From NCBI GenBank assembly GCA_031267995.1, contig JAIRXZ010000208.1:1-5533 (forward strand): a stretch of 5,533 nucleotides of DNA, given 5' to 3'. This DNA is from Odoribacteraceae bacterium. GTDB lineage: Bacteria; Bacteroidota; Bacteroidia; Bacteroidales; Marinifilaceae. Made by a program: the position numbers and the translations under genes. Below are positions 1-5,488 of this stretch, in pieces. The notes under the pieces were generated by a model. The model did not search any database. It was given only the letters and a program-made list of their open reading frames with translations, and was not told the origin of the DNA. The stretch's first letter is position 1. Every line of letters begins with the position of its first letter.

Positions 1-6
1 ACGAAT

Positions 7-49
7 CGTAGGGGCGCACCTGCGTGTGCGCCCTTTTCCGCGTGTGCAC
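7..49 (+). repeat. Dispersed palindromic repeat, family 1, long form
   Basis: The element starts with GTAG and then a hairpin: GGGCGCAC at 12-19 pairs with GTGCGCCC at 26-33. A tail follows that reads CCTTTTCCGCGTGTGCAC (32-49). The whole element reappears in inverted orientation at 130-170, where the outer stem and the tail are conserved (one tail mismatch over 30-49 versus 130-149) but the tip of the hairpin is different and still self-complementary. No transposase lies nearby, so this looks like a small non-autonomous palindromic element. Its family name is not known to me. Confidence 0.7.
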
Positions 50-74
50 ATCCCAATGACAACACCGGTAAACC

Positions 75-99
75 TGTAGGGGCGAATAATTATTCGCCC
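75..99 (+). repeat. Dispersed palindromic repeat, family 1, short form
   Basis: TGTAG leads into the perfect 20-bp palindrome GGGCGAATAATTATTCGCCC. The 25-bp sequence is an exact reverse complement of 146-170, so the two copies face each other with their TGTAG ends outward. It lacks the long tail of the copies at 7-49 and 130-170. Palindromes of this sort are scattered through intergenic regions of many Bacteroidales genomes, as far as I recall. Confidence 0.8.
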
Positions 100-129
100 T
101 CACCGCCTGGAAAGCCAAACACGTCGCGG

Positions 130-170
130 GTGCACACGCGGGAAAGGGCGAATAATTATTCGCCCCTACA
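130..170 (-). repeat. Dispersed palindromic repeat, family 1, inverted long form
   Basis: Read on the minus strand it begins TGTAG, has the GGGCG/CGCCC stem with an AATAATTATT centre, and ends in the tail matching 30-49. The segment 146-170 is the exact inverted copy of 75-99. Together with 7-49 it forms a long inverted repeat enclosing about 80 bp, including the short copy at 75-99. Confidence 0.75.
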
Positions 171-181
171 ACATACTCCAA

Positions 182-237
182 TGGCTTCGACAAGCTCAGC
201 CACCGCGGCTACTACGGTGGCTGAGCCTGTCGAAGCC
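182..237. repeat. Inverted pair of TTCGACAGGCTCA-type repeats, family 2
   Basis: The left arm (183-205) begins GGCTTCGACAAGCTCAGCC and the right arm (215-237) ends GGCTGAGCCTGTCGAAGCC. They are reverse complements over 23 bp with one mismatch and a 9-bp spacer, so the pair can form a long hairpin or cruciform. The core TTCGACAGGCTCA is a very widespread intergenic repeat in Bacteroidota from my general knowledge. A diverged half-copy lies inside the coding region at 991-1014. Confidence 0.8.
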
Positions 238-270
238 CAAACAACAAAAGCCAACAATCATGACCCCGGT

Positions 271-348
271 GCTGGCGCGGACTTGCAGTCCGTGCCAATG
301 AAAGAACAGCTTTTCCGGTGGTGGCACGGGCTACAAGCCCGCGCCAGC
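271..348. repeat. Inverted pair of GCTGGCGCGG-type repeats, family 3
   Basis: The arms 271-297 and 322-348 are reverse complements over 27 bp with three mismatches and a 24-bp spacer. Each arm is also a hairpin by itself: CGGACT-tgc-AGTCCG at 278-292, and CGGGCT-aca-AGCCCG in the right arm. Two of the three differences between arms are paired changes that keep each small hairpin intact, and the third lies in its loop. This points to conserved structure rather than conserved bases. Confidence 0.75.
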
Positions 349-395
349 GAAAGGGTAAACACACCGGGCGCCCCTCGCGGGCGTCCACCTCTTTG

Positions 396-480
396 TGTAG
401 AGACGTAGCATGCTACGTCTCCCGTCCGGGGTCGCGATTCCTGTCCCGTTTCCTGAGACGTAGCACGCTACGTCTCTACA
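396..480. repeat. Inverted pair of GAGACGTAGC palindromes, family 4
   Basis: The left copy (396-421) is TGTA followed by a perfect 22-bp palindrome, GAGACGTAGCA joined to TGCTACGTCTC. The right copy (455-480) is its reverse complement with one mismatch at the centre and ends CTACA. The copies face each other across 33 bp with their TGTAG ends outward, which is the same layout as the family 1 pair at 75-170. Confidence 0.8.
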
Positions 481-564
481 GCGTGATGTGAAGAACGATT
501 CCGGTTGTGGTTGCGATTCCGATTACAACTCCGGTCGCACCTTCCTCTCGCCCCCCCCCACCAC
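481..564. other. Non-coding spacer, low complexity
   Basis: No gene is supported here. The stretch contains a degenerate direct repeat, CGATTCCG at about 497-504 and again near 514-521, and a run of nine C residues at 551-559. It lies between the repeat cluster and the terminator. Confidence 0.5.
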
Positions 565-626
565 AAAAAAAAGCTCCCCCGGGCACGCTTCCTTGTTGCC
601 GTCACGGAACCAAGGGCCGGGGGAGC
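565..626 (-). terminator. Intrinsic terminator downstream of the DUF6261-type gene
   Basis: On the minus strand, GCTCCCCCGG (626-617) pairs perfectly with CCGGGGGAGC (582-573), followed directly by eight T residues (572-565). The stem can extend inward with CCTTG (591-595) pairing with CAAGG (611-615). A GC-rich stem plus an unbroken U-tract is a textbook Rho-independent terminator. It lies about 160 bp past the stop codon of the gene at 784-1740 in the same direction, so it most likely ends that transcript. No T-run follows the stem on the plus strand, so it is not bidirectional. Confidence 0.8.
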
Positions 627-783
627 ACGTTGTACTTGCAGAGCGGAAACTGCCAAGCCAACGTCGATGAACAAATATAAAGCTCGATAAATAAAAGCGG
701 CGAAAAGCAAGGAGAGGTGGATGATAACTGCTGATTGCACCCCCGCCGGCCTTTCGCCACCCGATCACGCGACCCGCCGGGCC

Positions 784-1740
784 TCAGACCCCGCGGGCGA
801 TGTTGAACGTCGTGTGGAATTGCCCCTTGTACCCCCCCTTGCCGTGGAGCGTGACGACGGCCGTGCCCACCTCAACATTGTTTTTGTACGTCAGGAAAAA
901 ATCCCTGGAAAACACCAGCTCGATGGTCGTTTTCCCCTCCTCGCGGTAAAACGCCTTGACGATGGGGGTGACGGCCTTCCCCGTGTAGGCCAGCGTCTCG
1001 ACAGGCTCCACCACGCAATGGTCGGTGGCGCCGAGATCCTTCCGGGCGTGTTCGTGATCATCGTCGTTGTATCGCTTGATCTCGTAGTTCAGTTCCCGGA
1101 TAAACTCCTCGTAGGCACCCGCCGTGTCGATGGTAGCGGCAGATTCAACCATGTCTACCATCTGCCGGTAAACCTTGTCCAGCTGCCGGCGGACGTCGGC
1201 CAGTTTCCCTTCCGGCTTGGCCGTCTCCTCGTCGCGCCGGTCAATGATCAGGCCGTTGAAAGCCTGCAGGGCGGCAAGCAGGTCGGTGACCCACGTGGTC
1301 ATGTTCAGCGCCGTCACCTCGTTCTTGTACCCCGCGCTCGTGAGGTCGGTCACCAGGGCCATCACGTCGGCAGGTTCCTCCTCGTAGCTCCGCCTGGCGA
1401 TATCCCCGAACGCGGCGAAGCGGTTGTGCAGGCGTTCGGCGGCTTCCCGCGTGGATCCGGTGGGCGAGTGCAGGCCGGCTCTCACGAGGTTGTTCATGCC
1501 CGTGATGTCGTCGTCCATGCGGCGATCGGCCCCGGCGATTTTCTTGGTGAAGTCGCTTTTCCTCATCTTGTTGAAGAGGGCTTTTTCCCGTTTGAAGAGG
1601 CCGGTGAACTCCGCGTCGAGCGGCGTGAGGAGGGTCATCACGGCGTCGTCGTTCTTGTAGAGCACGTCGTAATAGGTCATGAACTGCACGTGTCCATCGT
1701 TGCGATAGTACTGTAATTTTGCTACTAAAATCAATTTCAT
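784..1740 (-). CDS. DUF6261-type protein with C-terminal Ig-like domain
   Basis: This 318-residue protein has no signal peptide or membrane segment and is probably cytoplasmic. Residues 1-225 resemble the Bacteroidota DUF6261 family as I remember it: a start motif near LQYYRNDGHVQFMT (9-22), then mostly amphipathic helices, including SPTGSTREAAERL (92-104), TTWVTDLLAALQAFN (148-162) and KLADVRRQLDKVYRQMVD (179-196). The function of that family is unknown. Residues 249-314 look different: LAYTGKAVTP (250-259), LTYKNNVEVGTAVVTLHGKG (283-302) and HTTFNI (309-314) match the common bacterial Ig-like repeat with YTGK, YkNN-vGtA and GkGnY motifs. This repeat is normally found in secreted surface proteins, so its place here is odd. 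The residues joining the two parts, VVEPVETL (243-250), are encoded by a dispersed-repeat sequence. The start is an ATG with an AT-rich leader and no clear Shine-Dalgarno site, as is usual in this group. The stop is TGA, and a terminator follows at 565-626. Confidence 0.85.
   Translation of the reverse strand: MKLILVAKLQYYRNDGHVQFMTYYDVLYKNDDAVMTLLTPLDAEFTGLFKREKALFNKMRKSDFTKKIAGADRRMDDDITGMNNLVRAGLHSPTGSTREAAERLHNRFAAFGDIARRSYEEEPADVMALVTDLTSAGYKNEVTALNMTTWVTDLLAALQAFNGLIIDRRDEETAKPEGKLADVRRQLDKVYRQMVDMVESAATIDTAGAYEEFIRELNYEIKRYNDDDHEHARKDLGATDHCVVEPVETLAYTGKAVTPIVKAFYREEGKTTIELVFSRDFFLTYKNNVEVGTAVVTLHGKGGYKGQFHTTFNIARGV
991..1014 (-). repeat. Family 2 repeat half-copy inside the coding region
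   Basis: The plus strand reads GTCTCGACAGGCTCCACCAC at 995-1014, matching the TCGACAGGCTC core of the arms at 182-237. Read on the coding (minus) strand it yields VVEPVETL, residues 243-250 of the DUF6261-type protein. The same repeat in the intergenic pair would read VAEPVEA. There is only a trace of a second arm: GGTGG at 1024-1028 can pair with CCACC at 1008-1012. Confidence 0.6.
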
Positions 1741-1772
1741 GGTGTGTGATTTTTAAATGTTTATAAACGTGT

Positions 1773-2315
1773 TCAAGTGGTTATTGAATTGATCGGGACG
1801 GGAAACGAATTTCCCGACATGCCCGGCACAAAAACCCCGGTCGGGGTTTTCTTGCCGCGGTTTCCGGGGACAAAACCCCGGCCGGGGTTTTCTTGCCGCG
1901 GTTTCCGGGAGATAAACCCCGGCCGGGGTTTTCTTGCCGCGGTTTCCGGGGACAAACCCCCGGCCGGGGTTTTCTTGCCGCGGTTTCCGGGAGAAAACCC
2001 CCGGCCGGGGTTTTCTTGCCGCGGTTTCCGGGAACAAAACCCCGGTCGGGGTTTTTCTCCCGCGTCCGCGCGGACAGTTTCATCGCGGGTGATAAACGTG
2101 CCGCGAGAGGCGGTAAACGCGTCGGTGGCGCCCTTGCCACCAACGGGGGTGGCGGTGTTTTTTTCATGTTCGTCAATTGTTAAAGGTGATGAGAGGGAGG
2201 CACGCGGCCGTTGACCGGCTCGGACGATCATCGCGCTCCCGGCGGCTGCCGCCCCGCCGTTGTCGCGCGCTTCGCGTCCCGCGATCATTACCGTATGTCC
2301 CTCTCGTTTGATCAT
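1773..2315 (-). CDS. Doubtful open reading frame spanning the hairpin array
   Basis: An ATG at 2315 opens a 180-codon frame on the minus strand. The first 85 or so residues are rich in Ala, Gly, Arg and Thr with no recognisable domain. The rest is the 41-bp array translated into low-complexity Pro/Arg/Gly/Lys repeats such as RKPRQENPGRGF and GNRGKKTPAG. Because 41 is not a multiple of three, one 123-bp superperiod gives a 41-residue protein repeat. Against its being a gene: other frames on the same strand and on the plus strand are also open through the array, since the unit has few stop codons, and all give similar text. An alternative start in another frame is the ATG at 2167, which begins MKKTPPPP and stops at 1781. 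I recognise no homologue and consider a coding role unlikely. Confidence 0.2.
   Translation of the reverse strand: MIKREGHTVMIAGREARDNGGAAAAGSAMIVRAGQRPRASLSSPLTIDEHEKNTATPVGGKGATDAFTASRGTFITRDETVRADAGEKPRPGFCSRKPRQENPGRGFSPGNRGKKTPAGGLSPETAARKPRPGFISRKPRQENPGRGFVPGNRGKKTPTGVFVPGMSGNSFPVPINSITT
1799..1816. promoter_or_regulatory. Hairpin in the leader of the DUF6261-type gene
   Basis: CGGGAAA (1799-1805) pairs perfectly with TTTCCCG (1810-1816) around the four-base loop CGAA. It lies about 60-75 nt upstream of the ATG at 1740. The segment between it and the start (1741-1790) is AT-rich and would suit a promoter or leader, but I see no convincing match to the Bacteroidales promoter consensus (TTG near -33, TAnnTTTG near -7). 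A regulatory role is inferred only. Confidence 0.3.
1831..2055. repeat. Tandem array of six hairpins, 41-bp period
   Basis: Six palindromes close to AAAACCCCGGCCGGGGTTTT start at 1831, 1872, 1913, 1954, 1995 and 2036, exactly 41 bp apart with no indels. The five 21-bp spacers all begin CTTGCCGCGGTTTCCGGG. The first and last palindromes have a GGTC centre, and the four inner ones have GGCC. Spacers 1 and 3 end GGGGAC while 2 and 4 end GGGAGA or GGGAGAT, which suggests growth by duplication of an 82-bp dimer. Each palindrome has a short A-tract and T-tract, so it resembles a weak terminator in both directions. Spacers 1 and 3 also carry CCGGGG, which can pair with the CCCCGG of the next palindrome and so compete with its own hairpin. 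The array lies upstream of the DUF6261-type gene and downstream of the fimbrillin-like gene. The spacers are too uniform for a CRISPR array. Confidence 0.9.
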
Positions 2316-2423
2316 TGTCTTTGTATTTTTCAGTTACTGATTTTTTGGTAGGGCAGGTTTCATGAAGTTGTTCCCACGTCCCCGTTGTTCGATGGTTTCC
2401 CGTGGTTTTATTCCCTGTTATTT
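2056..2423. other. Intergenic spacer between array and fimbrillin-like gene
   Basis: Apart from the doubtful frame at 1773-2315, no gene is supported. The perfect palindrome GTCCGCGCGGAC lies at 2064-2075. GCCACC (2136-2141) can pair with GGTGGC on either side (2124-2129 or 2148-2153), and a run of seven T residues follows at 2158-2164 on the plus strand. GGCGGCTGCCGCC (2241-2253) is another short palindrome. On the minus strand I see no hairpin with a T-tract just after the fimbrillin-like stop codon, so that gene has no obvious intrinsic terminator here. Confidence 0.5.
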
Positions 2424-5400
2424 TTATTCTTTAAGACAAGCTCTACCAAAAGTAACAGTAAAAGGATATTGAGGAGTACCCGATATACTATTGCCGTCAT
2501 GAAAGTTCGTGATTCTACCTTCGTCATTCCATTCTATAGTCGCAAAGTATCCGCTGTAACCTGCTAGGCCGGCTTTCGTTTGAAACGAAGTATAGAGTCG
2601 CGGTATTGACCCCGGCATAGCTTGCCCGGTAATATAGTACCCAGACATTACATTCCCACTCTTCTTGTACCCGTCCGGACAAAGGAGAGAAAGAGTTGTT
2701 AGTGATACGAATTCTATTCCTGTAAACGTGTATTCTTCTGTTACAAGAATTACTTCCTGTACAACTCCTCCTTGCGATAGCACCACGGTATGCTTGACAT
2801 CGTTGTCCCCGGCAATGCCGATGGTAAACGTGAAGTTTTTGCCGGCCGCCGTGTTTGCCGGGATTTCAATCTCCATCGTGCACGCCTGGTAACCATCAAT
2901 CGTTTCCTCGTAGTTTCGCGTATTGCCGGCATATTTCACCCACCAGCCCGTGTTGGTGAGAACTTCGATCTCCACGGTTCCGCCCGCCTGGGGAATGGTA
3001 CCACCGTCGGCGGGGGTGGAGCTGACGAAGTCGAGCTTGGCGGGGACGACGAGGTTCAGCGTGAGTTGTCGGGTGATCTCGTCCAGACCGGGGGTGTTGA
3101 CGCGCGTCGCGAATTGCAGGGTTCTGCTGTCGATCACCGTGCCCGCCTTTTCCGTCGACGCGGCGTCCTCCAGGGGGGTGAAGGTAATTGTCGGGGTGAC
3201 GGTTTGGGTTGCGTCGGTGGCGAAAGCGAGCGTGGTGACGGAGACCGCCGTGAACCCGTCTAAGGTTTTACCGCCGAGCACGGTGTAGTACCAATCGATG
3301 GCGTTGGTGGAGAGGGTGACGTCCGCGGGGGTCGTCGTGGACATGTCGATGTCGAGCGTGTTGCCCGACGGGGAGGTGATGTCGAAGACGAGGGGCGTGC
3401 CCGACTGCACGATGGTGACGTTTTCCGTTTCCGGGCCGCCGTCCAGCGTGGCCTTCAGGTGGATGTCGCGCAGGGCGTATACCGGCGAGGGGAGGAGGGT
3501 GAAGGTGTAGTTGGTGATGGGGCCGGCGGGGTGCTGCGCGAGGTCGGTGAGGGTGATGGCGCCGGCGGAGTTGTCGCCGTCCGAGATTTGCCACTGCCTG
3601 GCGGAGATGACGCTGAAGTTGCAGACGCCGCCCGCTGCCTGGTAGGGGTTGGCGGTGATGGTGAAAAAGGCCTTGCCCACGGGGAGCTGGATGACGGTGA
3701 CGCGGCGGGTGACTTGCCGGCCGGCGTCGGCGACGGTGATGGTGATCTCGCCGGCGAGCGATTCGTTGCTCCCGACCGCCCGCGCGGTGGGTTGGAACGC
3801 GTAGGTGGTGGAGGTGGTGCCCGTGAAGTTCGCCGGGGAGCGTCCGCTGATCCAGGCGATGTCGCCCGCGACGGTGATCGCGCGCGGGAGGCCGGCGATA
3901 CTGGCGAGGACGGTGAGGGTGCCGGTGCCTACCGGATCGCCGTTGCTGTCGAAGACGAGCCGCGCCGGGGTGACCGAGAGTTCGAGGGCTTGCTGCTGGA
4001 GGAGGGTGATTTTTTTCCGGAGGTTACCGGCGACGATGTAGAACTCGCCGGCGCGCGATCCGGAGGCGAGAAGGTCGGCCGTGACGGTGATGTCGGTGAC
4101 GGTTTCGCCGCCGGTGAAGGTATTCGGGCTAACCGTGACCCACGCGGGTTTATCTTCAATCGTCCAGCTGCCAAAGTCGGTGGCGACGCTGACATGCTGG
4201 TCGCCGCCGGTGCGGGGGAACTCCAACTCGTCGCGGTCGACGGCGAGGTAGTGCTGGTCGTTGAAGATGACGTGACCGAGGCCGCCGCCGTTCCACGGGA
4301 GTATTTCGACCTTGATGTTGGAGGGCTTGTTGGCGTAGGCCTCCTCCTTGGTGGGGTAGCCGCTGGCGTGAACTTCCTTGATGGTGACGATGTAGCGGTG
4401 GTTGCGCAGCAATGGGAGGCAGTCGCCATTGTCTTTGGCGAAGTCCACGCGGTAGTAGGTGGGCGCGGGGTTGTGGTTGTAGTACCCGCCGATGACGAGG
4501 CAGGTGTTCGTCTGCGCGCCGGCGGTGACGGCGTCCGCTTCAAAGGTGTAGATGTATTGATTATAGAGGTGGACGGGGTTCTCGATCTTTCCGAGAACTA
4601 CCGTCGCGCCGGCGTGGATGGAGTAGGAGAGGGGCGTGCCCGAAACCTTTAACGGTGTTACCTGGTTGGCGAGAGAAGTAAGCGCGGGCAGATGGGGCGC
4701 CGTGGCCTTGCTGCCGTCCCACTGCGCGGCGTCGTACCCGGTGGCGGCGACGGCGGGGGCGAGGGATCCGGCGCGGTGATACTTATAGAGGTGCGCGCTG
4801 GCCAACGAAAAGATGTCGTCGGCATCCTCGCCTACCTGAAGATCTACCCTGGCAACAGACCTGGTCAAGGCGATGACGGGGACGGAGGGGGTGACGTCCA
4901 GGGCGATGGTAAGTCCATCGTGATAGCCCCACATCGGAATACCGTTGGTTTCAAACTCGTCCGTCCATTTGTCGGCGGGGTTGGCCAGCTCTTGCACGAG
5001 ATTGTCCAGCACGGCGGCGCGGCCAGGCCCCGACGAGAGGGTGGACACGGGGAGCGTTACCGTGGAGGCGGCAAGGGCGGCGCGGGCGTTGGCCAGGACG
5101 ACGATCGAATGATTGGTGCAGACGGGGAGCTTTACCGTGAAGCTTTTTTGTATGGCGGGGAGGGCGGAGGGTTCGTCGGCGACGGTGGAGCCGATGGCGC
5201 GGTATTTAAAATTCCCGGAGGCATCAAAGAGTAATACATCCACGGTGTTCACTGCATTTTCCCAGGCATCGTCCTTCGGCAGTGCGCGTGTGGCTGGCGT
5301 GCCGGGGACGGTGAGTGCGAGTGTCACGAGGCGTTCGCCGTCGTCAACGCCGGGGTTGTTTTCGTTGATATTCGTCACGCAGGAGGCGGCGAGGGCGAGG

Positions 5401-5444
5401 AAGATGGCGAGGATCGCGGGCAATACAAATACCCTCGCGTGCAA
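2424..5444 (-). CDS. Fimbrillin-like lipoprotein with BACON-like domains
   Basis: This 1006-residue protein is probably a surface-anchored pilus or adhesin component of the FimA/Mfa superfamily (type V pili of Bacteroidales). Residues 1-22 form a lipoprotein signal peptide with lipobox LAASC, the lipidated residue being Cys22. Residues about 37-392 are fimbrillin-like: VTLALTVPGTPATRA (40-54) with Arg53 where processing proteases cut family members, WENAVNTVDVLLFD (61-74), and the typical end RNHRYIVTIKEV (347-358) to EILPWN (380-385). BACON-like beta-sandwiches follow at about 398-484 (clearest, with PAWVTVSP at 433-440), 486-588, 592-682, 685-800 and 803-893. Residues 895-1006 are an unrecognised domain with two cysteines (922, 1003), encoded by DNA of about 43% GC against roughly 65-70% in the neighbouring region. 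Simple pilins are much shorter (about 350-450 residues), so a tip or stalk adhesin is likelier than a major subunit. The start is uncertain: TTG at 5444 gives a good signal peptide, while the nearby ATG at 5448 is out of frame. Confidence 0.88.
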   Translation of the reverse strand: MHARVFVLPAILAIFLALAASCVTNINENNPGVDDGERLVTLALTVPGTPATRALPKDDAWENAVNTVDVLLFDASGNFKYRAIGSTVADEPSALPAIQKSFTVKLPVCTNHSIVVLANARAALAASTVTLPVSTLSSGPGRAAVLDNLVQELANPADKWTDEFETNGIPMWGYHDGLTIALDVTPSVPVIALTRSVARVDLQVGEDADDIFSLASAHLYKYHRAGSLAPAVAATGYDAAQWDGSKATAPHLPALTSLANQVTPLKVSGTPLSYSIHAGATVVLGKIENPVHLYNQYIYTFEADAVTAGAQTNTCLVIGGYYNHNPAPTYYRVDFAKDNGDCLPLLRNHRYIVTIKEVHASGYPTKEEAYANKPSNIKVEILPWNGGGLGHVIFNDQHYLAVDRDELEFPRTGGDQHVSVATDFGSWTIEDKPAWVTVSPNTFTGGETVTDITVTADLLASGSRAGEFYIVAGNLRKKITLLQQQALELSVTPARLVFDSNGDPVGTGTLTVLASIAGLPRAITVAGDIAWISGRSPANFTGTTSTTYAFQPTARAVGSNESLAGEITITVADAGRQVTRRVTVIQLPVGKAFFTITANPYQAAGGVCNFSVISARQWQISDGDNSAGAITLTDLAQHPAGPITNYTFTLLPSPVYALRDIHLKATLDGGPETENVTIVQSGTPLVFDITSPSGNTLDIDMSTTTPADVTLSTNAIDWYYTVLGGKTLDGFTAVSVTTLAFATDATQTVTPTITFTPLEDAASTEKAGTVIDSRTLQFATRVNTPGLDEITRQLTLNLVVPAKLDFVSSTPADGGTIPQAGGTVEIEVLTNTGWWVKYAGNTRNYEETIDGYQACTMEIEIPANTAAGKNFTFTIGIAGDNDVKHTVVLSQGGVVQEVILVTEEYTFTGIEFVSLTTLSLLCPDGYKKSGNVMSGYYITGQAMPGSIPRLYTSFQTKAGLAGYSGYFATIEWNDEGRITNFHDGNSISGTPQYPFTVTFGRACLKE

Positions 5445-5449
5445 GCATG

Positions 5450-5488
5450 AAAAAAGGCGGGCAACTATACAAGGTATGGTTGCTCGCC
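5450..5488 (-). terminator. Terminator-like hairpin abutting the fimbrillin-like start
   Basis: On the minus strand GGCGAGCAAC (5488-5479) pairs with GTTGCCCGCC (5465-5456) with one mismatched or wobble position, followed by six T residues (5455-5450). The T-tract ends five bases before the proposed TTG start. It either ends transcription of an unseen gene further right or acts as a leader attenuator. A second upstream arm, GGCGGGCAAC (5510-5501), is a perfect complement of the same 3' arm, so two mutually exclusive hairpins are possible. Confidence 0.55.

Noticed and set aside
130..408. A 92-codon plus-strand reading frame
   Set aside because: It is made almost entirely of the palindromic repeats of families 1 to 4, with no domain or plausible leader.
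551..572. C9 and A8 runs as a phase-variable switch
   Set aside because: They lie in non-coding DNA. The A8 run is explained as the T-tract of the minus-strand terminator, and the C9 run has no gene to switch.
721..1716. A 331-codon plus-strand reading frame opposite the DUF6261-type gene
   Set aside because: It is the GC-rich complement of a minus-strand gene that has recognisable motifs, a terminator and an ATG start. Its own translation is Val/Gly/Arg-rich without any domain.
1831..2055. CRISPR array
   Set aside because: The period is regular, but the spacers are nearly identical to one another and no cas genes are present. This is a plain tandem repeat.
2124..2164. Plus-strand intrinsic terminator (GCCACC/GGTGGC stem with a T7 run)
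   Set aside because: No plus-strand gene precedes it, the stem is only six base pairs, and five bases separate it from the T-run. It is kept only as a note in the spacer entry.
1777..2214. A 145-codon plus-strand reading frame through the hairpin array
   Set aside because: It exists because the repeat unit has few stop codons, and similar frames are open on both strands.
3459..4652. A 397-codon plus-strand reading frame opposite the fimbrillin-like gene
   Set aside because: It is a high-GC antisense shadow with extreme Gly, Val, Asp and Glu content. The minus-strand frame carries clear lipoprotein, fimbrillin and BACON features.
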